A stretch of DNA of 51,263 bases from Deltaproteobacteria bacterium (GTDB taxonomy: Bacteria > Desulfobacterota > BSN033 > UBA1163). Shown piece after piece: positions 8,567 through 16,995 of the stretch. The stretch covers positions 1 to 51,263 of the forward strand of contig JAGXTA010000121.1 in the NCBI GenBank assembly GCA_018333535.1, given 5' to 3'. Numbering within the stretch: position 1 is the stretch's first letter; each line of letters starts with the position of its first letter. The notes beneath the pieces were generated by a model. That model was not told the origin of the DNA. It saw only the letters and a list, made by a program, of their open reading frames with translations, and searched no databases. Both the position numbers and the translations under genes were made by a program.

Positions 8567-9457
8567 ATGAGATACGGTCTCTACCTCGGTTGCAATATGC
8601 CGGCCATCAGACCCGACGTGGAAAGGGCCATGAGGCTCGCCCTTCCGATATTGGGGATAGAGCTGGTCGATCTTGAGGGATACGCCTGCTGTCCGGCCTT
8701 CGGAACATTCCCGTCCGCTGATGAAATAGCAAGCCTTGCGATCAGTAGCTGGAATCTGTCGATCGCGGAGGAGAAGGGAGTTGACGTTGTCGTCCAGTGC
8801 GGCTCCTGCTACAGCTCCTTGAGGATGGCGAGGGCCAAACTTCTGAAAGATGAGGAAAAGAGGGAGAGAGTGAATGAGCTCCTGGGAATTGCAGGGAAAA
8901 AGTTTGAGGGAAAACCCTGCACCCGTCATCTGATCGATGTCCTTTACAATGAGGTGGGAACAGAGAAGATCAGCCAGGTGATCAAAAAGAATTTGAAAGG
9001 CCTAAAGGCGGTTGTCCAGTACCCTTGCCATACTCGATTTCCAAGCGAAGTTCTCGGTTTTGATAATCCAGGAAGACCCCGTATGCTAAAGGAGATCGTT
9101 GAGGCTTTGGGCGCAGAGGTTCAACATTACAGCAGGGAACTTCAGTGTTGTGGCGGATCCGGCGGGTTTGCCCGTCAGGCCTACCAGGATGCGGTCAAGT
9201 TCACAAAGAAGAAATATGATGCCATGAAGAATGAGACCCAACCGGACATGATCGTGGTGAATTGCATCACCTGTCTCATGTACATGGATAAAATTCAGAA
9301 AGATCTAAGTAAAGAGGGAGAAGAGTTTTCCATCCCGGTCTTCGATTATGCCCAGATTTTGGCCCTCTGTATGGGTTTTGATCCGAAAGAAGTGGCCAGT
9401 ATTTCCGTCATCCCAAGAGACAAGATTATCGAAAAAATCACAGGAGCGATGTCCTGA
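8567..9457 (+). CDS. hdrB: HdrB-like catalytic subunit, CCG domains
   Basis: HdrB is the disulfide-reducing subunit of heterodisulfide reductase and binds two non-cubane [4Fe-4S] clusters through two CCG motifs. Both are visible in this 296-aa product. The first runs from YLGCNMPAIRP through YACCPAFG to CGSCYSSL (residues about 7-87). The second runs from YPCHTRF through LQCCGGSGG to CITCLMYMD (about 155-240). With complete cluster ligands the protein is likely active. The substrate is unknown. Position between dsrC and dsrM suggests DsrC trisulfide or another thiol carrier, which is inference. Confidence 0.92.
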   Translation: MRYGLYLGCNMPAIRPDVERAMRLALPILGIELVDLEGYACCPAFGTFPSADEIASLAISSWNLSIAEEKGVDVVVQCGSCYSSLRMARAKLLKDEEKRERVNELLGIAGKKFEGKPCTRHLIDVLYNEVGTEKISQVIKKNLKGLKAVVQYPCHTRFPSEVLGFDNPGRPRMLKEIVEALGAEVQHYSRELQCCGGSGGFARQAYQDAVKFTKKKYDAMKNETQPDMIVVNCITCLMYMDKIQKDLSKEGEEFSIPVFDYAQILALCMGFDPKEVASISVIPRDKIIEKITGAMS

Positions 9458-9798
9458 TGAAAGAGAAGCGCAAAGTCTTTTTACTGGGGTCTGAAAGTAT
9501 CGGTCGTGGCGATGATAATATTGGCTATCAAATCCTGGTAACGATGTTAGATTCGTTGGCGAAACGGGAGGATGGACCTATCGCGATGATCTTCTGGAAT
9601 ACGGCGGTGAGACTATTAGCTGACGATTCTCCGCTTGTATCTTCCTTTAAGCGCCTTGAGGAGAGAGGCGTAAATATTCTATTAGGAAAGTCGTGCGTGG
9701 GGGAGTGTGAGCTAACAGGAAGGATTGGAGTGGGCAGACAGGCCACAATGGAAGAGATTTTAGATTTACTATTACATTATGAAGTGGTCAATCTATGA
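9457..9798 (+). CDS. DsrE-family protein resembling the YedF C-terminal domain
   Basis: This 113-aa DsrE-fold protein starts KVFLLGSESIGRGDDNIGYQIL and contains FWNTAVRLLADDSP, LEERGVNILLGKSC and GRQATMEEILDLLLH. The pattern (strand-GRGDD, FLNSGVKL-like, LEEKGV, CGTC-like Cys) is that of the C-terminal DsrE domain of the selenium-metabolism protein YedF. The N-terminal TusA domain of YedF is absent. The Cys in GKSCVGEC could be the reactive one. The ATG overlaps the hdrB stop (TGATG), so it is coupled to hdrB. Roles in sulfur relay to DsrC or in selenium handling are both plausible. The window does contain two likely selenoproteins. Confidence 0.7.
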   Translation: MKEKRKVFLLGSESIGRGDDNIGYQILVTMLDSLAKREDGPIAMIFWNTAVRLLADDSPLVSSFKRLEERGVNILLGKSCVGECELTGRIGVGRQATMEEILDLLLHYEVVNL

Positions 9799-10337
9799 GA
9801 CCAGAAGGTAGAACCCCTGTTATCTTGAAGGATCTACTTGTTAAAAATAGAGATGCCATTTTAGAAAGATGGTTACACCTGATCCTGGAAACATATCCCG
9901 CTGATACCTCCACATTGCTAAAGCAGAGCAAGGATAGGTTCTTGAACCCGGTTGGATATACAATCTTCAAGGAGATAGAGGCCCTTTTTGATGAACTTCT
10001 TGAGGCAATGAATTTTGAACGACTCTCTTCCTCACTCAATAATATCCTCAAAATCAGATCAGTTCAAGACTTCTCTCCCTCACAGGCCATAGGGTTTACC
10101 CTTCTTCTAAAGAAAGCCGTAGAGGAAGTTTTTGGAAGGGAGACACAGAAAGAGCAAACCTTAGAGGAATGGTTGAGATTTTATTCGAGAATAGATCAAA
10201 TGGCTATCAAAGCCTTCGATATCTATATGGATTGTCGGGAAAAAATCTGCGAGATAAGAGTGAATCAGGCAAGAGCCGAGCGAGAGATGGCGTTTAAAAT
10301 GATGGAAAGGATGAATGTGTTAAAAGAAAAAACATAG
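9795..10337 (+). CDS. RsbRD N-terminal domain protein
   Basis: This soluble, largely helical 180-aa protein resembles the RsbRD N-terminal (non-haem globin-like sensor) domain. It contains LLVKNRDAILERWLHLILETYP near the N-terminus and a long C-terminal helix. It has no STAS domain. Its ATG overlaps the stop of the preceding gene (ATGA), and dsrM follows after 6 bp. Similar small proteins occur next to dsrM in several sulfate reducers, so it probably belongs functionally to the Dsr membrane complex, perhaps in sensing or assembly. No catalytic residues can be identified. Confidence 0.72.
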   Translation: MRPEGRTPVILKDLLVKNRDAILERWLHLILETYPADTSTLLKQSKDRFLNPVGYTIFKEIEALFDELLEAMNFERLSSSLNNILKIRSVQDFSPSQAIGFTLLLKKAVEEVFGRETQKEQTLEEWLRFYSRIDQMAIKAFDIYMDCREKICEIRVNQARAEREMAFKMMERMNVLKEKT

Positions 10338-10343
10338 GGAAGG

Positions 10344-11348
10344 ATGTGGATTGATAAAATGGGTGTCTCATATTCTCTCCTAACGGTCGTTGTTCTTCTT
10401 TTCATTTCCATCGGCGTATGGGGGATCGGCTGGTATTCTTTGCTCGGGGTGGCGATCCCCTATATGGCGATGATCTTCTTCGTCGCAGGATTTCTTTATC
10501 GAGTTCTCCGATGGGCCGGCTCGCCTGTTCCATTCCATATCCCTACAGTCTGCGGTCAGCAAAAGTCTTTACCTTGGATAAAATCCAATCCTATTGACAG
10601 CCCTTATACAACAAAAGGAGTGGTTACGAGATTGGCCCTTGAAATTCTCTTTTTTCGTTCCCTTCTCAAAAATGAAAAGGTGGAACTGAGAGAGGCTTAC
10701 AAGCTTCTCTATAAGCCAAACACCTATTTATGGTTAGGAGCGATGGCCTTCCATTGGTCTCTTCTTATCATTCTTTTCAGGCATTTAAGGTTTTTTCTCG
10801 AACCCGTGCCCGGGGTGGTGATTTCTATCCAGTGGCTCGACTCCATCTTCCAGGGACTCATTCCGGCGCTCTACATCACCGATATCCTCATCTTGATCTC
10901 TCTGGCCTTCCTTTTTTTTAGAAGAGTGATCTCATCACAGATTCGCTACCTATCCCTTCCATCAGACTACTTTGTGATTCTACTTCTTGCGGGGATTGCC
11001 ATTTCCGGCGTTTTGATGCAGCTCTTTTTCCGGGCCGATCTTGTGCAGGTTAAGACATGGGTGATGGGGATGATAAGATTTCATCCCACTCTCCCACAAG
11101 GGGTCGGGTTGGTCTTCTATATCCATCTCTTTTTTGTTTCTCTACTGATCGCCTATTTCCCGATAAGTAAACTCATGCATATGCCAGGAATCTTTCTCAG
11201 TCCCACGAGGAACTTAACGAATACCAGTCGCAACCACAGGCATATCAATCCCTGGGATGCTCCCGTTAAAGTTCATACCTATGAAGAATGGGAGGAAGAA
11301 TTCAGGGAGGCTATAAAAGAGGTTGGATTGCCCTTAGACAAGGAGTAA
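10344..11348 (+). CDS. dsrM: DsrM, membrane cytochrome b subunit of DsrMKJOP
   Basis: DsrM is the haem-b membrane subunit that exchanges electrons between menaquinol and DsrK. The 334-aa product has several hydrophobic spans (for example SLLTVVVLLFISIGVWGIG, FVAGFLYRVL, TDILILISLAFLFF, YFVILLLAGIAISG) and conserved histidines in AFHWSLLIILFRHL and FYIHLFFVSLL. The cytosolic tail ends in HINPWDAPV...EEWEEEF, as in DsrM. Starts at 10344 and 10359 are both possible. AGGGAAGG touches the first ATG and lies about 15 nt before the second. Two strong hairpins separate it from dsrK, which is unusual for partners made in equal amounts. Confidence 0.95.
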   Translation: MWIDKMGVSYSLLTVVVLLFISIGVWGIGWYSLLGVAIPYMAMIFFVAGFLYRVLRWAGSPVPFHIPTVCGQQKSLPWIKSNPIDSPYTTKGVVTRLALEILFFRSLLKNEKVELREAYKLLYKPNTYLWLGAMAFHWSLLIILFRHLRFFLEPVPGVVISIQWLDSIFQGLIPALYITDILILISLAFLFFRRVISSQIRYLSLPSDYFVILLLAGIAISGVLMQLFFRADLVQVKTWVMGMIRFHPTLPQGVGLVFYIHLFFVSLLIAYFPISKLMHMPGIFLSPTRNLTNTSRNHRHINPWDAPVKVHTYEEWEEEFREAIKEVGLPLDKE

Positions 11349-11351
11349 ACC

Positions 11352-11395
11352 CCTTATAGAAAGGATGGGGCTTTTACCCCGTCCTTTCTATAAGG
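11352..11395 (+). terminator. 19-bp hairpin between dsrM and dsrK
   Basis: The arms CCTTATAGAAAGGATGGGG (11352-11370) and CCCCGTCCTTTCTATAAGG (11377-11395) pair over 19 bp with one G-U and a 6-nt loop. Only a short A/T-rich tail follows, so termination would be partial. An mRNA-processing or stabilising hairpin is equally possible. Confidence 0.6.
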
Positions 11396-11417
11396 ATAAA
11401 AATATTACCCATAACAT

Positions 11418-11437
11418 CCCCGCCTTAAATGGCGGGG
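11418..11437 (+). terminator. second hairpin, just before dsrK
   Basis: CCCCGCC (11418-11424) and GGCGGGG (11431-11437) form a perfect 7-bp GC stem with loop TTAAAT, followed by CTTTC. It resembles a weak intrinsic terminator and lies 18 nt upstream of the dsrK start, close to its ribosome binding site, so it may also affect initiation. Confidence 0.55.
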
Positions 11438-11455
11438 CTTTCTAACGAGGTAAAG

Positions 11456-13051
11456 ATGCCGGAAGAACAAATAAGCATTGATCTCACCCCCCCGGCCAAA
11501 AGCTGGATGGAACCTGCTGTCCAATTTCGCAAGGGAACTTACTGTTACTCTGCCGTTCCCAAGCATCAGAAATATCTCGATCTTCCCTACCCGAGGGAAT
11601 GGAACCCTGCCGAAAAGGATTGGAAACTTCCGGAACACTGGAAAGAGATCATCCTCAAGGGGATGAAAGATCTTCTGGGCCAGTACCGATCGTTGAAGCT
11701 CTTTCTCGATATCTGTGTGAGATGCGGCGCCTGCGCTGACAAATGCCACTTCTTCATTGGTTCAGGGGATCCGAAGAATATGCCCGTCATCAGGGCGGAG
11801 CTTTTAAGGTCCGTTTATAGAAGATACTTTACATTATCCGGAAAGATTCTAAGAAGACTTGCCGGAGCCCGGGAGCTCACAGAAGAGGTTCTCAAGGAAT
11901 GGTTCTACTACTTTTTCCAGTGCACAGAGTGCCGCCGATGCTCTGTCTTTTGTCCTTATGGAATAGATACCTGTGAAATCACCATGATGGGAAGGGAACT
12001 ACTCAACCTGGTGGGCTGCAATATCAATTGGATTGTGGAGCCTGCATCGAACTGTTACAGGACGGGAAATCATCTCGGCGTTCCCCCCCATGCCTTCAAG
12101 TCGACATTAGAGTTTGCCCTCGAGGAGGTCAAGGAGATCACCGGAATCAAAGTGGAGGCGCCCATCAACCGTAAGGGTGCGGAGGTACTCTTTATCACCC
12201 CTTCTGCCGATTACTTCGGCAACCCCCACTGGTTTACATTTTTAGGATACCTCATGCTATTTCACGAAATAGGGCTCGACTATACCTGGAGCGCCTATGC
12301 CTCTGAGGGTGGGAATTTCGGGCTCTTCCACTCTTCGGAATTGGCTAAGAGGCTTAATGCAAAGATTTATGCTGAAGCAAAAAGGCTTGGCGTGAAGTGG
12401 ATTCTCGGAGGAGAATGCGGTCATATGTGGAGGGTCATCCATCAGTATATGGATACCTATAATGGCCCGGCAGATTTCCTGGAAGAGCCCGTCTCCCCGA
12501 TTACAGGAACCCATTTCGACAATGCCAAATCTACCAAGATGGTCCACATCTGCGAGTTCACGGCCGATCTGATCCAGAACAATAAGTTGAAACTCGATCC
12601 AAGCCGCAATGATAAATGGAAAGTGACCTATCATGATTCCTGCAATCCTTCTCGGGGAATAGGACTTTTTGAGGAACCCCGTTATATCCTTCATCATGTA
12701 GGTAACCATTTCTACGATATGCCGGAAAATACGATCAAAGAGAGGACTTTCTGTTGCGGAAGCGGGGCTGGATTAGGGGCGGATGAAAACATGGAGATGA
12801 GATTGAGGGGAGGCTTTCCAAGGGCAAATGCGGTAAAATATGTCCACGAAAAATTCGGAGTGAACCTGCTCACCTGCATCTGCGCCATTGATAAGGCTAC
12901 CCTCCCCCCCCTTCTTGAATACTGGGTTCCCGGAGTTGAGGTTGCGGGCATTCATGAGCTGGTTGGGAATGCCCTGGTGATGAAAGGAGAAAAAGAGAGA
13001 ACCACCAATCTTCGAGGTGAACCCCTAACAAAGTTTCAAGTTACAAGTTAA
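11456..13051 (+). CDS. dsrK: DsrK, HdrD-like catalytic subunit of DsrMKJOP
   Basis: DsrK is the cytoplasm-facing HdrD-like subunit that reduces the DsrC trisulfide. The 531-aa product has two ferredoxin motifs, CVRCGACADKCHF (near residue 85) and CTECRRCSVFCPYG (near 155). Its C-terminal CCG motif runs from HDSCNPSRG to TFCCGSGAGLG and LTCICAID, binding the special catalytic [4Fe-4S] cluster. The frame is open to an ATG at 11429, but that codon lies inside a hairpin. The ATG at 11456 has GAGG upstream and fits the family. The last residues (FQVTS) run into low-complexity sequence that continues into the spacer before dsrJ. Confidence 0.95.
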   Translation: MPEEQISIDLTPPAKSWMEPAVQFRKGTYCYSAVPKHQKYLDLPYPREWNPAEKDWKLPEHWKEIILKGMKDLLGQYRSLKLFLDICVRCGACADKCHFFIGSGDPKNMPVIRAELLRSVYRRYFTLSGKILRRLAGARELTEEVLKEWFYYFFQCTECRRCSVFCPYGIDTCEITMMGRELLNLVGCNINWIVEPASNCYRTGNHLGVPPHAFKSTLEFALEEVKEITGIKVEAPINRKGAEVLFITPSADYFGNPHWFTFLGYLMLFHEIGLDYTWSAYASEGGNFGLFHSSELAKRLNAKIYAEAKRLGVKWILGGECGHMWRVIHQYMDTYNGPADFLEEPVSPITGTHFDNAKSTKMVHICEFTADLIQNNKLKLDPSRNDKWKVTYHDSCNPSRGIGLFEEPRYILHHVGNHFYDMPENTIKERTFCCGSGAGLGADENMEMRLRGGFPRANAVKYVHEKFGVNLLTCICAIDKATLPPLLEYWVPGVEVAGIHELVGNALVMKGEKERTTNLRGEPLTKFQVTS

Positions 13052-13131
13052 AAGTTTAAAGTTGCAAATTAAGAATTGCCAATTGACCACTGATGATTGA
13101 TCATTAAAGTTTCTCTTAATCGGAGATTGTT

Positions 13132-13527
13132 ATGTATGATGGAAAAAAGATCATTCCAGGCCTGATCCTCTTTCTCGGAATCGTCACCTATCCGATATGG
13201 CACAATACCGTGAGCGGGAAGATCGATTATGTCCCTAAACCAAAGATCCCCGCTGATAAAAAGGAATGCGTGGAGCCGAAGGCCTTGATCCGGGTGAATC
13301 ATAAAGATCTGCTTGATGATTGGAAGATGTCGGTCGTAAGAAGTGGAATCCGGACCTACCAGGCAAGCAACAAAAAAATATATACGATGAGCCTGACCCG
13401 CACCTGTATGAACTGTCATCAGGACAGGAAGGAATTTTGCGACCAATGCCACAACTATATGGGTGTAAAAAATAAGTGCTGGGATTGCCATATGTATCCA
13501 AAGGAATTGAAGGCAGAGGTGAAGTAG
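13132..13527 (+). CDS. dsrJ: DsrJ, periplasmic triheme cytochrome c
   Basis: DsrJ is the three-haem periplasmic cytochrome of the DsrMKJOP complex. The 131-aa product has one N-terminal hydrophobic anchor (GLILFLGIVTYPIW) and exactly three haem c motifs, CMNCH, CDQCH and CWDCH, in the C-terminal half. The upstream ECVEPKALIRVNH contains the Cys and His expected to serve as unusual axial ligands. CGGAG lies before the ATG. The stop is directly followed by the dsrO ATG. Confidence 0.94.
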   Translation: MYDGKKIIPGLILFLGIVTYPIWHNTVSGKIDYVPKPKIPADKKECVEPKALIRVNHKDLLDDWKMSVVRSGIRTYQASNKKIYTMSLTRTCMNCHQDRKEFCDQCHNYMGVKNKCWDCHMYPKELKAEVK

Positions 13528-14307
13528 ATGGAACTGAGCAGAAGAGGGTTTTTAAAGATTGCTGGGCTTACATTGCTTGGCCTCGCTGCAAAGCCAGGAT
13601 GGGAGGTTGTCTCCCAGATCAAACCCATTGAGCCATCCCCTGCCCCAAACTATTTTTCCGGAAAAAAGTGGGGAATGGTGATCGATCTGAAGAAGTGCTG
13701 GGAGGCAAAAGAGGAGGATATAATAGAATCCATCAATGCCTGCCACCGTATCCACAATGTGCCCTCCATTCAATCTATTAAGGAAGAGATCAAATGGATC
13801 TGGACCATAGAGTATGAGAAGACCTTTCCAGAACATATCCATGATTTCAACGAGGAGGAGTATAAAGGGAGATCCGTGATCGTCTTCTGCAATCAATGTG
13901 ACGATCCGCCCTGCACCAAATATTGTCCAACAAGAGCGACCTGGAAAAGAGAAGATGGAATTGTCATGATGGATTTTCACCGTTGTATTGGATGCCGGTA
14001 CTGTATGGCCGGATGCCCGTATGGGTCCCGAAGCTTCAACTGGAGAGACCCTCGCCCCTTTATTAAAAAGGTGAATCTCGAATTTCCTACAAGAACCAAA
14101 GGAGTGGTAGAGAAGTGCAACTTCTGCGAAGAGAGACTGAGTCAAGGGCTTCTGCCCGCCTGTGTAGAAGCGCGCAAGGACAAGGCCCTCATCTTCGGAG
14201 ATCTCAATGATCCCCACTCGGAGGTCAGAAAGGCTTTCCATGGACGTCATGTCCTGCAACGTCAACCCGAACTGGGCACGAAACCTAAGGTTTTTTACAT
14301 CGTATAA
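13528..14307 (+). CDS. dsrO: DsrO, periplasmic ferredoxin-like subunit
   Basis: DsrO is the Tat-exported iron-sulfur subunit linking DsrJ to the membrane. The 259-aa product starts MELSRRGFLKIAGLTLLGLAA, a clear twin-arginine signal. Cluster motifs include CNQCDDPPCTKYCP, CIGCRYCMAGCPYG and CNFCEERL...CVEA. The first cluster region is sparse: only the Cys of DLKKCWEAK and the Cys of INACHRIHNVPS are present, so one cluster may be missing or modified. It starts one base after the dsrJ stop. The expected next gene dsrP is not here. A 65-aa gene and a hydrogenase module follow instead. Confidence 0.92.
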   Translation: MELSRRGFLKIAGLTLLGLAAKPGWEVVSQIKPIEPSPAPNYFSGKKWGMVIDLKKCWEAKEEDIIESINACHRIHNVPSIQSIKEEIKWIWTIEYEKTFPEHIHDFNEEEYKGRSVIVFCNQCDDPPCTKYCPTRATWKREDGIVMMDFHRCIGCRYCMAGCPYGSRSFNWRDPRPFIKKVNLEFPTRTKGVVEKCNFCEERLSQGLLPACVEARKDKALIFGDLNDPHSEVRKAFHGRHVLQRQPELGTKPKVFYIV

Positions 14308-14331
14308 TGCATTGCTTCTTCAGGAGGGAAT

Positions 14332-14529
14332 ATGCCAAGCCTCTTCATATTGGTCAGCGGGAAAAAATTCATGTGGGACGGTGTCGAGTATCCGATCAAA
14401 GAGCAGGCCTTGGAGAATATGGAGAAATATAAGAACGATGGCTTTGAAGTTGAACTACTTGAAGAAGGGGGAAAATCATATCTTTACACCCGAAGGGTTG
14501 TAAAAGAGGTTGTGATAGAAAACCCCTAA
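14332..14529 (+). CDS. small unknown protein downstream of dsrO
   Basis: This 65-aa soluble protein of unknown function begins MPSLFILVSGKKFMWDGVEY and contains ALENMEKYKNDGFEVELLEEGGKSYLYTRR. It has no cysteines and no membrane segment. CAGGAGGG lies 3-11 nt before the ATG, an excellent ribosome binding site, and codon use looks normal, so it is probably a real gene. It ends the dsrMKJO run. The 114-bp gap that follows could hold a separate promoter for the hydrogenase genes. Confidence 0.65.
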   Translation: MPSLFILVSGKKFMWDGVEYPIKEQALENMEKYKNDGFEVELLEEGGKSYLYTRRVVKEVVIENP

Positions 14530-14643
14530 TCCCTTGCAGGTGTTCGCTTGAAGACTGAATGTTTTCAATAATTCGGCGCTTTGTGATCTGTGAGAAATAT
14601 ATGCTTTTTATGTGCGATTACGAACCGAAAGGAGGTTTGAGGC

Positions 14644-15567
14644 ATGGTAAGGGTGGCTGAAGAGTGGTTAAACGTCTGTGGGGGGTGTGAAGTGACTATT
14701 TTAAATATCGGCGAGCCGCTGTTAGACTTGCTCCCCAGTCTGCAGTTCGTCCATATGCCGCTGCTTATGGATCACAAATATTTCGGGCAGGTTGGGGAAA
14801 AGACAGAGCTTGAAATACCTGATGCCGAGGTGGGAATCGTTTCGGGAGGGATAAGGAACGAAAAGGAGAGGCATGTGGCTGAGGAGATGAGAAAGAAGTG
14901 TAAGACTCTTATCGCCCTTGGTTCTTGCGCATGCTATGGGGGCATCCCCGGACTTGCCAACCAATCCCCCCTTCCGGACCTTTTTGAAAAGGTTTATCGA
15001 CAATCAAAGACCACGGAGCCTGCCGGTGATCCTTCAGAAGGTCTTCCCAAACTGACCGACAGGGTTTATGCCCTTGATGAAGTGGTGAAAGTCGATGTTT
15101 ATATCCCAGGCTGCCCAACCGCTCCGGAGTTGGTAACCCAAACATTGACCTCTCTACTGGAAGGAAAGTCATTTGCTTTGCCCGAACGAAGCGTGTGCGA
15201 CGACTGCCCGACCAAGCGAGAGAAAAAGGCGGTCACCTCCGTGAAGCGACCCCTCGAATCTCCGGTTCCCTTAACCCAGAAACTTGAGGAATCGAGATGT
15301 TTCATGGAACTCGGCTACCTCTGCGTAGGGCCGGTGACGAAATCGGGTTGTGGGGGTTCGGAAAAGGTTCCCCGGTGCATCAAAGGCTACATGACTTGCC
15401 GGGGCTGTTTCGGCCCGATTCGGAAGGGTGTCAACCCCATGGTCGATATGATGAGCGCCCTTTCAAGCATTGGATTGGATATGAAGCTCATCCCGGATCG
15501 GCCGGCGACGCTCCAGAGATACATTGGCGCTCAGGGAAGATTAAAACCACTCCCGCAGAAAAGATAA
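14644..15567 (+). CDS. mvhG: NiFe hydrogenase small subunit, MvhG type
   Basis: This is the small subunit of a cytoplasmic group-3c-like (F420-non-reducing, Mvh) NiFe hydrogenase, relaying electrons from the active site to MvhD/HdrA. The 307-aa product shows the proximal cluster CGGCEVTI (residues about 12-19), GSCACYGG (about 98-105) and PGCP (about 158). C-terminal cluster cysteines include CDDCP, CVGPV...SGCGGS and CRGCFGP. There is no Tat signal, so the enzyme is soluble. AAAGGAGGT lies just before the ATG. It is followed 10 bp later by mvhA. Confidence 0.93.
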   Translation: MVRVAEEWLNVCGGCEVTILNIGEPLLDLLPSLQFVHMPLLMDHKYFGQVGEKTELEIPDAEVGIVSGGIRNEKERHVAEEMRKKCKTLIALGSCACYGGIPGLANQSPLPDLFEKVYRQSKTTEPAGDPSEGLPKLTDRVYALDEVVKVDVYIPGCPTAPELVTQTLTSLLEGKSFALPERSVCDDCPTKREKKAVTSVKRPLESPVPLTQKLEESRCFMELGYLCVGPVTKSGCGGSEKVPRCIKGYMTCRGCFGPIRKGVNPMVDMMSALSSIGLDMKLIPDRPATLQRYIGAQGRLKPLPQKR

Positions 15568-15577
15568 GGAGGGCGCT

Positions 15578-16945
15578 ATGGGTAAGGAAATTGTCGTTCA
15601 ACCTGTGACGAGAATAGAAGGCCACGCAAAAGTTACCATTCAGTTGGATGATGCCGGTAATGTGAGTGATGCAAAGGTCCAAGCAGTAGAATTGAGAGGT
15701 TTTGAAAAATTCTGCATTGGACGACCCGTCGAGGAACTGCCGAGGATCGTGACGAGCATCTGCGGTTTATGCCAATGGTCCCATCACCTGGCCAGTGCGA
15801 AGGCCTGCGATGCAGTCTTCGGTGTTGAGATCCCTCCTGCGGCCAAGAAGCTGAGAGAACTTGCCAACTCCATTGCGTTCACGGAAGAGCATATCCTCCA
15901 TTTCTATTTCTTGGCTGGAGCGGACTTCATGATGGGGCCGGACGCAGATTACTCGTTCCGTAACGTGATCGGTATTGCCGGGAAAGTTCCCGACCTCGCG
16001 AAGAAAGTTGTAAGATGCAGGCACCTCGGCGCACGGATGCTTGAAATCCTCAGCGGAAAGTCCATCCATCCTGTCGCTGCCGTGCCGGGGGGATTCAGCA
16101 AACCCCTTCGCCCCCAAGAGAGGGATGAGATAAAGTCCATGGCCAACGAGGTCCTGGAGTTTGCAAAGTTCTCTATTGACTTCGCAAAGAAGGAGGTCTT
16201 TCCAAAATATCTCGACGCATTCGACACTCTCGCCGTGATCAAGACCGGGTTTTTAGGGACGGTGAAGGAAGATGGCGCCCTGGATCTTTATGACGGGATC
16301 CTGAGGATGATGTCGCCCGATGGGGTTTTTGAGGACTTCAGGTATGATCAGTACACCGACTACATTGCGGAGCATATCGAACCATGGACCTATCTCAAGT
16401 TCCCCTACATGAAGAAGGCAGGTGGATTCTCCATGGACTTGAATGATCCGAAGGGGGTCTATCGAACGAATACGCTCGCCCGGTTAAATGTCTGTGATGG
16501 GTTAGCAACCCCCCTCGCCCAGAAGGAGTTTGAGGAATTCAGGAAAACCTTCGGCAGACCGGTCCAGAATACCCTTCTCTATCACTGGGCGCGGCTGATT
16601 GAACTTTTATATAATGCCGAGAATGTGGTTCGTCTCCTCGACGATCCTGAAATCATGTCCACCGAGATCTGGAAGAAAGTGGAACCGAGGGCTGGCCGGG
16701 GGGTCGGCTGCGTTGAAGCGCCCCGGGGGACGCTCATCCATGATTATGAGACGGATGCGAACGGGATGGTCACCAACGTGAACCTGATTGCGGGAACAAC
16801 CCACAACAATGCGGCGATTAACATGTCGGTGAAGAGGGCCGCCATCGACAACATCAAAGAGGGCAAGTACGATCAGGGGATCCTCAACAAGGTGGAGATG
16901 GCCATTCGGGCCTATGACCCGTGTATGTCCTGTGCCACTCATTGA
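15578..16945 (+). CDS. mvhA: NiFe hydrogenase large subunit, MvhA type
   Basis: This is the catalytic subunit of the Mvh-type hydrogenase. The 455-aa product starts with the typical VQPVTRIEGHAKVTIQLD. NiFe ligands are visible in the N-terminal SICGLCQWSHH motif and the C-terminal DPCMSCATH motif. All four ligands are Cys; none is selenocysteine. The protein ends exactly at the His of the C-terminal motif, so no peptide remains for a maturation protease to remove. It sits between mvhG and the QmoC-like gene, consistent with H2 oxidation feeding the HdrA encoded downstream. Confidence 0.93.
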   Translation: MGKEIVVQPVTRIEGHAKVTIQLDDAGNVSDAKVQAVELRGFEKFCIGRPVEELPRIVTSICGLCQWSHHLASAKACDAVFGVEIPPAAKKLRELANSIAFTEEHILHFYFLAGADFMMGPDADYSFRNVIGIAGKVPDLAKKVVRCRHLGARMLEILSGKSIHPVAAVPGGFSKPLRPQERDEIKSMANEVLEFAKFSIDFAKKEVFPKYLDAFDTLAVIKTGFLGTVKEDGALDLYDGILRMMSPDGVFEDFRYDQYTDYIAEHIEPWTYLKFPYMKKAGGFSMDLNDPKGVYRTNTLARLNVCDGLATPLAQKEFEEFRKTFGRPVQNTLLYHWARLIELLYNAENVVRLLDDPEIMSTEIWKKVEPRAGRGVGCVEAPRGTLIHDYETDANGMVTNVNLIAGTTHNNAAINMSVKRAAIDNIKEGKYDQGILNKVEMAIRAYDPCMSCATH

Positions 16946-16995
16946 GAGACATTCCAAAAGTAGTTTGGAAGTGATTTTCATACGGAGACGCTGTG

